Source of the DNA: Gymnogyps californianus | Taxonomy: Eukaryota; Chordata; Aves; Accipitriformes; Cathartidae | Length of the DNA: 64,000 bases | Assembly (NCBI RefSeq): GCF_018139145.2 | Contig: NC_059500.1 | Location: forward strand, 20,398,101 to 20,462,100 | Direction of reading: 5' to 3' | The notes under the pieces: model-generated | Told to the model about the DNA's origin: nothing | Seen by the model: the letters and a program-made list of their open reading frames with translations, nothing else | Database searches by the model: none | In this document: in pieces, positions 12,850 to 23,176 of the stretch | Position numbering within the stretch: the stretch's first letter is position 1 | Layout of the letters: each line of letters begins with the position of its first letter | Position numbers and translations under genes: made by a program

Positions 12850-12939
12850 ATGAAGACACTATCCAGAAGGGATTCCTTTCTAATGCCTCCATTCTCTGTA
12901 GCAGAGGTTAGATGTACCTCCTGCTTTAAATCAAAGAAG
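12850..12939 (+). other. Weak candidate coding exon
   Basis: An ATG in a fair Kozak setting (CACCATGA) opens 30 codons that end exactly at a donor-like AAG|GTAAGA at 12940. The peptide is basic and serine/cysteine-containing, with no signal peptide and no known domain. The frame itself continues to 13083. Nothing upstream proves a promoter. I list it only because of the ATG-to-donor coincidence. Confidence 0.12.
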
Positions 12940-14214
12940 GTAAGAGTCTATGCCTTTAGGAACAGTAAGGAGAAAAATTTAGCCATAATACAAAGTGTTA
13001 AATTTGTTATTGGAAACAAGTGCTTGAACATTATCCATGTCATGCCAGAAAGGAAAATAATCTTTTACCACTGTACTTTCTAGTTTACCAAACCATCTCT
13101 CTAGGGAACCTATTTAGTAGAAGGAAGTACACAAAGGAGAGGTAGCAGTGAATGTAGATGTTATGAATTCCTCTGGAGTTTAAGAAGCTGAACCATCTAT
13201 TTCATTCTTGCAAAAGCTGGTTTCTCTATATACTGATTGCACATTCATTCTTTAATCTTTATATGTTTAAAGTTTAAAAAAACCCATGACCTAAAATTTC
13301 TCCTGTAAATTGTTGAACATTTGCAACAGATATAGAAAATCACAGTTGGAAATCTGCTAACAGTATGAAAAAGTAAATTGGAGCCACGGCAGGAAATATA
13401 CTTTATATGTAAGGACTTGAGATCTCACCAGAATGCAAAAGTGTATTTTGTACTAAAAGATGTTATACTGCCTGTAAACTCTTCTTTTAAAATAGAACCT
13501 CAGGTTGACTAATACATCTGCAACAATTAATATTAAATCCTCTCATTTTATGAAGCAGAACTACATATTTTCAACTGGATTTCCTGGGGAATAGTGCCTA
13601 CGAACACCAGAATTGTTGATTATTTCTAAATAGAGAGGGTTTTTTTCAGCTTGTTGCACAAAGGACTTTCATGGTATAAGATCCCATTTTTTGTTCCTGC
13701 CTGCCAAACGGAGGCTTGAAGTAAAATGAAAGCACAAGCAGTTCCATTTAATTAGGTATACATTTTTGATGGAAAAGAATGAACCTCCCTACAGCTGCTG
13801 TGTTTCTTTCAGCAGCATGTTATCAAGACTAACAAGGCAATAGCCTCAATATAGTGATCTCAGATCACATGTGTATAAGAGCTGATGCAAATTTATCTGC
13901 AAATTTTTGTGTACAAAGCTCCAAACTGTATTTGTCTTGTTCCTGATTACCAAGATTGCTAGTGCAGTTTTAATACTAAAAGTCCAGGTTTGTGACAAAA
14001 TATTTGCAGATGTGTAAGCCAAAGTGTTGTAGTAAAAATTGCATCCATTGTTGTGAAATGAAAAAACAGCAGATGAAGCTATGCAAGAAGGGTTCTCCCT
14101 GTTTTGCATGTTGTTTACATTGTGCGGATGTATTCCCATGATATTATTACAATCTTTATTACCACAGAATGTGAGTGCTTCATGATCCCTGTTATAGTTA
14201 TTCTCATCACTAGC
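12940..14214. other. Non-coding, no gene recognised
   Basis: I see no exon and no recognisable repeat. A 150-codon minus-strand frame (13846-14298) overlaps the old repeat at 14215 and has no domain-like features. Confidence 0.5.
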
Positions 14215-14365
14215 ATGAGCAAGATGGAAGTGCCATTTTCCATATTGTACAGCTGGGGAGCTGTTGCTCAAAAAGATAAGCAGCTTGCTTCGGGTCACCT
14301 AGCAAAGCTGCTGCAGTTCAGGGCTTTGTGCACAGGTAACTCAAGTCCTGGACCAGTGCTACCAC
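14215..14365 (-). repeat. MIR-like SINE remnant, minus strand
   Basis: Read on the plus strand, the blocks follow the reverse complement of MIR in order: a CCATTTTCCATATTGTACAG block (compare CCCATTTTACAGATGAGG), GATAAGCAGCTTGCTTCGGG then TCACCTAGCAAAG (compare TTAAGTAACTTGCCCAAGG then TCACACAGCTAG), a GCAGTTCAGGGCTTTG block, and TCAAGTCCTGGACCAGTGCT near the end. Many substitutions and small indels show great age, consistent with MIR being an old amniote SINE that is rare and degraded in birds. Confidence 0.55.
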
Positions 14366-15280
14366 AGCTTTTCATCTGAGTGGTAAAGGTAGAATTCCTT
14401 TGATATGAGAGTCTGTCTTCACCATTTAGCTAGAGAAGGCCCTTTTCTTTCTCTTCCTGGTCTCACATATTTTGGAGGTTTTGGCCTGTCAGTGGCCCAA
14501 TATGCACAGAAGGGGCAGTGAGTGCCTCTAGCCATGCTATTCTGCCCCATGCGGACAGCAAAGCCTCCTGGGCAGAGGAAATGGCTGAAATGGGAATGGG
14601 ATCAGGCACCCACTTTATGCCTTAATGATGCTTTACCAAACTGGGTACCCCTTTATGGTATGGTTGTTGTGTTGTGGCGAGTGCTACTGGGGCTCCGAGT
14701 ATGCTGAGCTTTTCCAGCAGAGGTTAGGCATCTCTCCATTTCATCTCCAGATCATGCTCCAACAGCAGGAGCCAAATGTTTACTTTTGCAGATTGAGATG
14801 CATTTCTACATGGTCACGTATTTGCATTAGACATCTAAGAAAGTCTCAGGGCAAATGGGAAAATGCACAATGAATTAACATATAAAACATGGATTTTCTT
14901 AATCACTTCTTTGGACCAAGATGCCTCTTAATTTTTGCTAGGATGTATTGTAGGTGTCAAAGCAGATGCACTAGAGTGGAAGAAAAAGAGGTTTAAAAAG
15001 CTGGCTATGCTTTCTCTGATCAACCTTGTATCTGCTTTTATTAAGAGAATAACAGAAAATAAAATTCTTTCCACATTGTCCATTAAAGGGAATTTGGCAG
15101 CTGTTGCTGAAAGGTATTTTGAAGTCAATCAGATCAACATTTTCATTTGGAAAGAGCAGTGTACATGTCTGATAATGACATAGAATATCTTTTGACCCTG
15201 TATTTACAACATTGTACCAAGTTCTGAACGTGATACACCTATTAGCTTTTGGTACCAGACTTGGAATGACTCCCAAGCAA
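14366..15280. other. Non-coding, no gene recognised
   Basis: Several overlapping short frames on both strands (14522-15318) lack domain features. No repeat was identified. Confidence 0.45.
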
Positions 15281-15372
15281 GGTCTGATTCTGACCTTGCG
15301 AAAGTGGTGTGTCTCCACTGACTTCAGTGAAATTATTCCTAGTTTACACCGACAAGTGAGGTCAGAATCAAG
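15281..15372 (+). repeat. Ancient dispersed palindromic repeat, copy B
   Basis: The blocks are GGTCTGATTCTGACCTTGCG, then CCACTGACTTCAGTGAAATT, then ATTCCTAGTTTACACCGACA, then AGTGAGGTCAGAATCA. The outer parts GGTCTGATTCTGACC and GAGGTCAGAATCA are partly inverted copies of each other. This is the clearest sign in the window that the family had terminal inverted repeats. Confidence 0.65.
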
Positions 15373-18300
15373 ACAGCAGTTCAGGTGAAAAATGTAAAAG
15401 ATGGCTGAGATGAGGCCTGTCTTTGGGGTGGGGTGTATTGTGGGCCAACCATTTTATTGAAAAGGTAAATATATATATGTTCAGGGCTTGGAGATACACC
15501 TGTGTTACACAGGTACTTTTGTTTGGAACTGAAGCACTGAATGCACAACACTTATCCTTATTTTCCATCACCAATAGCAAAGGAAATTCTGCCTGATGTG
15601 ACATGTCATTTGAAACCAGCAGACAGCATTTCTTGGCTACATTGTATCCCTGGGTCAGTCAAATGACTGCCAAGATAAAATTTGTTTTACAATTAACTTT
15701 TTAATTGTCAGGTTTTTTGTTTCTAATTTCAAAGTTTTTGTTTTACACTAGTTAAAGGTAAATAAGAAGCAGTGAGAGAGAGGTTACTCAACAAATATAA
15801 CTTTGTAGGAGTAATCAAACTAGCCACAAATCTGACTCAAATTACAGAATAATGAAGCAATGGGGTAAGATTATAACAGTAACTGGTTTTTTAGTAAAAA
15901 AACATGTGGCATTTTGATTATTGGACAACAAAAATCTGGCTGCTGCAATAAACCCTTTAAGTAGAACTTGGTGTAAACAATGTAATGTCACATGCAAAGG
16001 CATGCTAAAAGGCCATTGAGTTATTTCGTGATGGATATATTAGAATTGTCTTAATGAAGAAAGAACTGATCTTGGAGAAATTGCTACAGTTCTGAGATAT
16101 TTCTACAAGAAATCCTTTAAAAACCATCTGTCTCAGTAATAGATTTGAAGACACTCCAAGGTTTTGCAGGCAGGGTATCTGAAGTCAGCTTCTATGCCTG
16201 GTTTGGGAATCATCAAATCAAATGCTCGTAATTATACCGTACATGTGGTGTCCAAGACAACACAGGTGTAGAACTGCAAACTTAGTTTTGCAAATATAGT
16301 TTGTTGTCTCTAGTAAGTTATCTGCCATCAAGCTTCAGTTTAGGAGACCTGGACCAAAGGTGAAATAGATGGCGTTTAACAGAATATGGTTCAAAAATGC
16401 CCAAGCTCACATCAGCGAGAGCAGACACACCTATGAGAGGCAAAGCAGCTCATTCAGAGATTTTATCTCAGACATGGGTGCAGTAATCCTAAATTACCTC
16501 TGCACCGTGTCTACTGCTAAGTCCTGTCTCTTGGCATGGGTTGTTAGATTGGGTGTAGCGCCATGCTGATGACGCTCTTATACTGCCAATTCCTGAGCAC
16601 CAAAAAAGCCAGAGGTGAAGCTAAAATACAGTCTTTCTGAGGTAAGGATATATTCCCTTTTTGAAAAAGAGCAGACTAGACCAGAAAAAAATTTAGTGAA
16701 TACCAAGAGATTTTGCAGTGGCACAGATCAGAATAGGATGTAGTGGCTCCCACTACTGGCTCTCCATTCTTCCCTTTAGGTCCTATTAAAATATTTACAA
16801 TAGGAACTCATGACACAAAACTGGCATTGTCGGGAAGGACTTAGTCACAACATCACAAGTTTGCATGTGATGCTGCACCTAACAAGTGATTTTCACCACA
16901 TGAATTCTCACATTACTGTGCTGAGCAAAAGTGGCATTTACAGATGAGCATTATTTCCATATTGAGAAAGAAAAGAATCAGAGACTTGGTAAAATGGAAA
17001 TACTCTGAGCAGATGAAAAATTTTATATAAAGAGATGAACAATAAAAACACTGCAGCAGCTGTAGCACTGTTTTGTAAGATGACTACAAAAAGAAAATAA
17101 GCTGAACATGGGAAAACCTTCTTTGGGACCAATAAAGGCTTGATGTATATTCAACAGAGCATTGTTTTCCAGAGTTTAAAAGGAAAACATCTGACAGTAA
17201 TTCTTCCACAGATAGTCTGTCATCTAACTATTAAAATCTTAGAATATAATTAAAAATTAAGAAATATTACTTTATGCTGCATGGTTAAAATTACACCATT
17301 TCTGGCAAAGGGTATAATCATGAAATTCCTTATTTAATTACCATCTGAATTTATCTAACAATTTAAAATTAGAATCCAGCACTATATATTGATCTCCTAT
17401 TGATAGATATTATCTATGCTCTAATAAAGTGACAGTCTTTCAAAAATTTACCAACAGAGACCTTTATAATATATGACATGGTTTAAACATATTTTATTTA
17501 ATGCCAGAGAGAATTTGCATTTCATCTCTCTTTTAAGAAACTGCTGTAAATGATTTAGCTTGGCTTTTAGATTTCAGAGTAATTTCATTTCAATTTGAGC
17601 TCACTCTTGTATAACTCCTAGGTTTTGTTCAACTAGATGTAGACTACTGACATTTAGCATGTGGAATAACATGTCAAAAATGTGGGATGCTTAAATTCAT
17701 GGTTTGTGGATTTAGTAAAGATGTGAAATAAAGTATTTGATGCATGCTAAAATCACAGCAAAATGTAAGTGAAACCTAATGGTAAAATGCAAATGAAGCT
17801 TAATTGCTTACCATGCACTTGTAGTTGAAATCCTGCTGTGTAATGCATGGCAGAACCTTTTCAGGATATGTCAGAGCTCCAAAACAAAGTCCAAGACACT
17901 TTCAAATACCTTGATTGTTCATGAGCCAAATGCGGGAGAGCTTTTCAGATGACGAAATGAGTCTTCTCTACTAGAAGTCTGAAAAGAATAGTCCTAGAAA
18001 ACACAGGAAACATTAATTATGAAAAAACCACCAAGTATTAAAATGCATTTTAATTTGTCACCCAGAAAAGAATTAAATAACAAACTTTTGTTGTACACTT
18101 TAATGGCTCCAAAATTATGTTTTATTTTGGTTTCAAGGGGAAGACCAGCTTCCTATCAAGGTCATTAGTTGGATAAGCTTTCATTTAAAATACAGTCCAC
18201 CTCAGTGGAATACTTACTTCAAATTCCTATACAAAGCCTTCTAAACAACTAAAATGCCAAAAAAGTAAATCAACTAAGGCACTAACAATTTCTTTAGCAT

Positions 18301-18634
18301 AGTGACAAGCTGGCTTCAAAATGACGTCAGTCCATGGTAAAATATGGGTTTTTTAAGACTATTTTAAGCTAAATGTTGGGATACAGCGGAACCATTTTTT
18401 TTTCTTCCCTAGTCATTAGTATTCAATATACATTAGGTGTTCTCTTCTGAGTGTATTACATTTTTTAAAACTGGCTCTAAACTCTAGCCAAAAATATTTA
18501 ATTTTCCACCAGCTAAAGGCATATTTGCATATGCTGAACCCCTTATTCTGTTCTTAAATTTGCACAAGCTACATTTAGACAAAACAAATGTCCTTTTAAA
18601 TAACAGGCAGCACTTCAGCAGTAAATTGCCAACT
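15373..18634. other. Non-coding, AT-rich, no gene recognised
   Basis: No exon or repeat family was recognised. It includes an 18-bp perfect palindrome at 18037-18054. The rest is featureless by eye. Confidence 0.5.
18037..18054. repeat. Perfect 18-bp palindrome
   Basis: ATTAAAATGCATTTTAAT is exactly self-complementary around TGCA. It lies in very AT-rich surroundings, so chance is a serious alternative. Confidence 0.9.
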
Positions 18635-18678
18635 ACAAATTCTGCTCTCAGTTATGATCAGAGTTAATCTCGGTGTCT
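18635..18678 (+). repeat. Ancient dispersed repeat fragment, copy C
   Basis: The block CAAATTCTGCTCTCAGTTA and the following GATCAGAGTTAATCTCGGTG match the left arm of copies A and D. The right arm is missing or unrecognisable. The call is weaker than for the full-length copies. Confidence 0.4.
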
Positions 18679-19920
18679 GTGTATTTGACAGGGAACATGG
18701 TCCTGGTTCTGACCATTACCATGAGCTGTTTTCCCAGTAGTGTGACTCACTTTCCAGTGCAGCTGCTTCTTGCTTTTATCAGTACAAGAAAAATTTATGT
18801 TGAATGCATTGTCTTTTTCATGACAATCCATTTCAATGTAAAACAGTCAGATGCCGTATTTTCTTAAACATATAATAATTACAAAAAAGATCACATAAGA
18901 CCTAAGACTGAAAGATTCTATAGTTTTCTTTCAATGAACAAGTGTTTCCTGGCATAATGGTTTAACCAGCCAAAACCCGGATATTCTCTGACTGTGTCAG
19001 TTCCAGAATAGTGAAAGAAATATTAGCAGCATGGTTGCCACTGCATTCTGCTCTCTTGTTGAGTGAAAGATTAACTCTGTGACTGTTAAGACACCAAATA
19101 CTTCATGCCTTCCCATCTCTGTTTTATGCAAGCTTTCCCAAATACCTGAATCTTCAGGAATTGCCTGGCACAGCCTGGCACACGAAGCAGATGAGACAGG
19201 GGGACTACATGATATAGGTTCTGTGTGCCTAAGACAACCTAGTATTAACAGCTGTGCAACTTTTTGCGGTTATGCAGAGGTATACATCAATGTATTCAAT
19301 GGAAGTCTGACAATGAAGGAGAGCCGTTATTGAATTTATACAAGTCTATGGCTTAAATCACACTTGATCACTTAAATCACTATGGCTTGATCACACTGCG
19401 GTTTTGTATAACTATATAATGTTTCTCTATGTCCTAGAATTCTGGTAGAGGAAGGAGAATGTGTTTCTCCTAGAATATTTTCATTGGGACGGCTGAGTTT
19501 TGTTTCACTTTTAAACTTCAGCTGCAGACCTCACAGAAACCCCTCTTATTTCACATCTGCCTGGCATGCAGATTAGGACTGAGTCCTCCCCACTGAATCA
19601 GGAGCTTTACTTTGCTATGGGTCATGACATAATGTGATTTCACACATGCAAGCATGAGGGACTCATCATTGTAGTGCAACAGAAATATTGGAGTAAACTC
19701 ATATTTGTGGAAATAGTGAATGTAATATAAAAATGCTGTTTCTGTTGCCATATTCGTTGCTGTCTAGCCATGTGTACGTTTAAAAACCGTAACTGGAAAG
19801 CTTGACCAGATTGTTGCTTACAGCTCCCTCTCTTTTTATTAGGAGAAGAGAATGTTACAACATATGTAGCTGAATCAGAGCTTCAGTCTACACATTTGAA
19901 GATACAGCTTTTCAATCTCT
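18679..19920. other. Non-coding, no gene recognised
   Basis: I see no exon. A small interleaved duplication lies at 19346-19395, with CTATGGCTT at 19346 and 19380 and CTTAAATCA at 19352 and 19371. Confidence 0.5.
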
Positions 19921-20799
19921 TGAACGGGCGTTAAGCCCGCACTGAAAAGCCTCTGATCCCAGTTCTCTGCTGTCACTGAGCACTGTGGGATGGCCAGTGA
20001 GAGGGCAGACCTCAGGATTTTGTCATTACATATTTTCCCCTCCTGTTCTGGGCAAAATATTCTCAGCTTGGAGAATTTTTACTTAATTTAGTTTAATGCC
20101 CATTACCACAGACTTCTAGTAACTGATTTGGGTATTGATAAAAAGAATATGTAAATAAGCAAAGCAATACTTAAGTGGACTGTGGGGAAGGGGGAAGAAA
20201 AGTGTGAAGTCAAACACCTCCCCACGTCCCCATCCCAGTTCCCCCAGCCAGGCAAGGGGCAGCCCCGTCGATTGGGGTCGAGCGCGTAATGGTTCCTGTG
20301 TGCACCTCTGTGCATACTGGTCTCTTGTGGCTCCACCGTCCTTTTTTACTCTTTTTCCCCTGCTCCAGCATGGGCCACCCGCAGGCTGCAGTCCCCTCAG
20401 GAGTGTCCCTGCCCTGGTGTGGGTCCCCTTATGGCCCACAGTCCCTCACAGGTGTCCCTGCCCTGGCAGGGCACTGTTTCGGCGTGGAAGGCCTCCTTCC
20501 AAGAGTCTCCAGCTGCCTTTTCAGCAGTCGCCTCAGCAGCATGCCTCCAGCCACACGTCCCCAAGAGGGTCTCTCTCCCTGTGTTTCCTCCCCTCCTGAC
20601 TGTGGATCTCCATTAAATACATATGGCACAAGGGCTGTTGACATCAGGGGACAAGGGGCACTTGTGGTGGTGCCAGCACTGGCTGCAACCGGCTGCAACC
20701 AGCACCAGGCAGCTGCTAGCTGCCTCCCACAGCCACCCTGCCCCCCCACCACCCAGACCTGCCGGGCTCAGCAGCCCACCTCTTACTCTCTTGGCCACA
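19921..20799 (-). mobile_element. Diverged endogenous retrovirus LTR, minus strand, related to the LTR at the left edge
   Basis: Read on the minus strand, this segment shares the order and wording of the first LTR. It has a GC-rich region with CATGCTGGAGCAGGGG (GCTGGAGCAG complement at 20360-20369) and GGGGACCCACACCAGGGCAG units. A GTGGGGAGGTGTTTGA block follows, then GGGCATTAAACTAAATTAAG and CCAAGCTGAGAATATTTTGC, which correspond to AGTAATAAATTAAATTAA and CCAAGTCGAGTCTGTTTTGC of the other LTR. The U5-like end beyond that is different. Proposed limits follow TG at 19921 and CA at 20799, but no matching target duplication is seen, so they are approximate. The longest frame of the window (20289-20813) lies within it and is an artefact. 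Confidence 0.65.
20092..20097 (-). promoter_or_regulatory. Variant polyadenylation signal ATTAAA in the minus-strand LTR
   Basis: ATTAAA on the minus strand sits at the position equivalent to the AATAAA of the first LTR. It is a common functional variant of the hexamer. Use is not shown. Confidence 0.4.
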
Positions 20800-22271
20800 A
20801 AAAGTCATTCTGAAGTTCTGAGGATTTCAGAGGATGGGAGGGAATGAAATCTATTTGACCTTGAAGGTAAAAGCAGTGGCAAGGCCTGACATTAAAGCTT
20901 TTCCTTCTCCCCCCTAGGGCAGGTACAAGGCGAACAGATGCCAGGTTAAGCCTCGTCCCAGTGACATCTCGCTGAGCTGAAGCCAGACCACAAAAGACCA
21001 CCCTTTGCAGAGGTGAGTGCGAGTGCAAGTTTGGTCTCCAAACCTGCAGCACAGGGTGGGCTGTTTTCCCCAGGAACTGGTGAGACTCCATCGAACCCCT
21101 TCAGATGAGGTGCTGCATCAGACTTCCAGGGAAAACTGGGTCCAGGCCTGTGTCCTCTCGTTCATAGCTCTGTCATCTCAAGGCTTTTTTTCCTATGCCA
21201 TTATTTTCCACCTGAAGGATTTATTTTCTCTCCTCGGGCTCCTTCTTGTCCTGTGATTATGCAAATAAAGAACATAAAGTGCTCACAGTTCAACTGCCCT
21301 CATGCCCAAATGCCAGCTGCACTCCTGCTGCTGCGTATAGCTACCCCCCTCATCCTAGGCTTTATTCAAAATCTTTTACCATTTGTATTTTAAGGGCAGT
21401 AAATTATTATTGTTATAGCTTTTTTTTTCCCCTGTGCCTTGTCACCTGGGTATGAGATAGAGGGCTGTGTATCATCTGGGATATTCTCATTAAAACTACT
21501 TTTTACTTAATGACCTATATAGTTGTAACTATAACGGTACCTTCTGAAAGTGGTCAGTGAAATCCTCTGTCAATAATACTAACTACAGCTTAAGCAGCTA
21601 TGCTTTTCTTCTGTGCTATACCTACACCATAAAATGCTCAATAACCTGTGTCACTGGAAGAATTAGAGTTTTCTCATTTCATTAATGTGGTGCTTCTACT
21701 ATTTTGCAGTGATTTGATAATGGATATACAGTACTAACTAGAGTGGGCTGAATATGGCAAAAATACTGTTTTAAGGATTTTACACAAGCAGTTTTTTAAT
21801 TGCATTAATTATCAAGAGATTTTTTCATATTAACATCTGTTTTCATATTAATACCAAATCATTCATGTGTTAACAAGTGCATTCACTTTGACTGTGTACT
21901 AATTACTGTTTCTGAGTCATTCTTTTCCTGTTCTCAGAAGTTTCAGGCATCCAATCAGGATACAGAAACAATACTTAAACACTCAGGTAATTAATCACAG
22001 ATCACAAATAACGAACAGCAAGTAAAGTGAACAGTGTCTAAATAATCCATTGATTTAAAATAGTCCATCCAGACTATTCATCTGATCCTTATAAATAAGG
22101 CAAACATAAAAATCAGGCCTGTGTCACAACTAATTTTAGTAAGATAAAGTGCTACATTTTTCAGCTCATTTATTTGCAAAGAATGACTCAGTCAGATATA
22201 ATGCAAACCTCGTCAAAAAGGATTAGTTTCTTCAATTCTCTGACTTCTGAAAAATACGTAAAACAAAGACT
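20800..22271. other. Mostly non-coding, with one candidate exon
   Basis: The first 450 bp after the LTR are more GC-rich than the rest and hold the splice-bounded segment at 20918-21012. The remainder to 22271 is AT-rich with no recognised feature. Confidence 0.4.
20918..21012 (+). other. Candidate non-coding exon bounded by strong splice signals
   Basis: A long polypyrimidine tract ending CTCCCCCCTAG (AG at 20916-20917) precedes 95 bases that end at a near-ideal donor AG|GTGAGT at 21012/21013. All three frames contain stops, so it would be a non-coding or untranslated exon. It lies 120 bp from an LTR, and LTR-driven non-coding transcripts are common in vertebrates, but that LTR points the other way. 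Confidence 0.25.
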
Positions 22272-22960
22272 CTATGGAGAGCAGCCCCGCAGAAAGAGAT
22301 TTGGGGGTTTGGGTTGATGGCAAGTTGAATATGAGTCAACAGTGTGCCCTGGCAGTCAAAAGGGCCAACCATGTCCTGGGGTGCATCAAGCACAGCATAG
22401 CTAGCCAGTCGAGGGAGGTGATTGTCCCACTCTACATTGCACTGGCGCAGACCCACCTTGAGTACTGTGTGCAGTTTTGGGCACCTCAACATAAGAAGGA
22501 CATTCGAGTGTGTCCAGAGGAGGGCAACCAAGATGGTGAAAGGTCTCCAGGGCAAGACTTAGGAGGAGCAGCTGAGGTCACTTGTTTTTTTCAGCTTGGA
22601 GAAGAGAAAGCTGAGGGGTGACCTCATGGCAGTCTCGAACTTCCTCAAGGAGGGCAACGGAGGGGAAGGTGCTGATCTCTCTCTGGTGACCAGTGATAGG
22701 ACACAAGGAAATGGTATGAAGCTGTGTCAAGGGAAGTTCAGACTGGACTTTAGGAAAAGGTTCTTCACTGAGAGGGTGGTCGGTCACTGGAACAAGCTCC
22801 TCAGGGAACTGGTCACGGTACCAAACCTGTTGGAGTTCAAGGAGCGTCTGGACGATGCTTTTAGTCGTGTGATTTAGTTTTAGGTAGTCCTGCAAGGAGC
22901 AGGGAGTTGGACTTGATGATCCTTATGGGTCCCTTCCAACTTGAGATATTCTATGATTCT
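22272..22960 (+). mobile_element. CR1 LINE, 5'-truncated 3' end
   Basis: This is a non-LTR retrotransposon remnant. It starts within the last part of CR1 ORF2 (ATGGAGAGCAGCCCCGCAGA, AGCAGTGTGCCCTGGCAG-type blocks) and runs through GAGTACTGTGTGCAGTTTTG and GGGAAGTTCAGACTGGACTT to GGACTTGATGATCCTTATGG, GGTCCCTTCCAACTTGAGAT and the family's diagnostic tail ATTCTATGATTCT at 22948-22960. Severe 5' truncation with an intact 3' end is the usual CR1 pattern. It is the best preserved of the three CR1 copies, so probably the youngest, but it is still clearly mutated and immobile. Confidence 0.95.
22274..22877 (+). pseudogene. CR1 ORF2 C-terminal remnant, frameshifted
   Basis: The end of the CR1 reverse-transcriptase/endonuclease polyprotein is readable in two frames. 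The first (22274 to about 22500) contains MSQQCALAVKRANHVLGCIK and HLEYCVQFWAPQHKKD, typical of the region after the reverse transcriptase. A frame change occurs near 22500-22590. The second frame (22596-22877) contains [31 protein letters not shown] and a final [11 protein letters not shown] before the stop. The frame change and substitutions make it non-functional. Confidence 0.85.
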
Positions 22961-23080
22961 AATGCCTAAGGTGATAAGCGCTATTCATTCATAAGCTGTG
23001 TAGCTCTCAATAATTTAATAGCACATACATATACCCATATCCATCTATGTGTACACGCTCCCAAACCAGAAAAGCCACTT

Positions 23081-23176
23081 TTGCATGTGCTTAATTATAA
23101 ACATGTGAGTGGTCCATTGATTTCAATCACATACTTAAATTTAAGCATCTGTTTAAGTGCTGTACTTAGGACTGAA
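23081..23176 (+). repeat. Ancient palindromic repeat, second subfamily (TTAAGCATGTG type)
   Basis: The blocks are GCATGTGCTTAATTATAAAC, ATGTGAGTGGTCCATTGATT, TCAATCACATACTTAAATTT, AAGCATCTGTTTAAGTGCTG. The halves on either side of CCATTGATTTCAAT are approximate reverse complements (CATGTGAGT against ATCACATACTT, GCTTAA against TTAAGC). I know this as a widespread archosaur and turtle motif. The database name is not recalled. Confidence 0.6.

Noticed and set aside
13846..14298. 150-codon minus-strand frame
   Set aside because: It overlaps the MIR-like remnant and shows no domain or coding-like composition.
20289..20813. 174-codon plus-strand frame, the longest in the window
   Set aside because: It runs antisense through the minus-strand LTR. 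GC-rich LTR sequence is poor in stops, and the product is low-complexity Pro/Ser/Leu sequence without domains.
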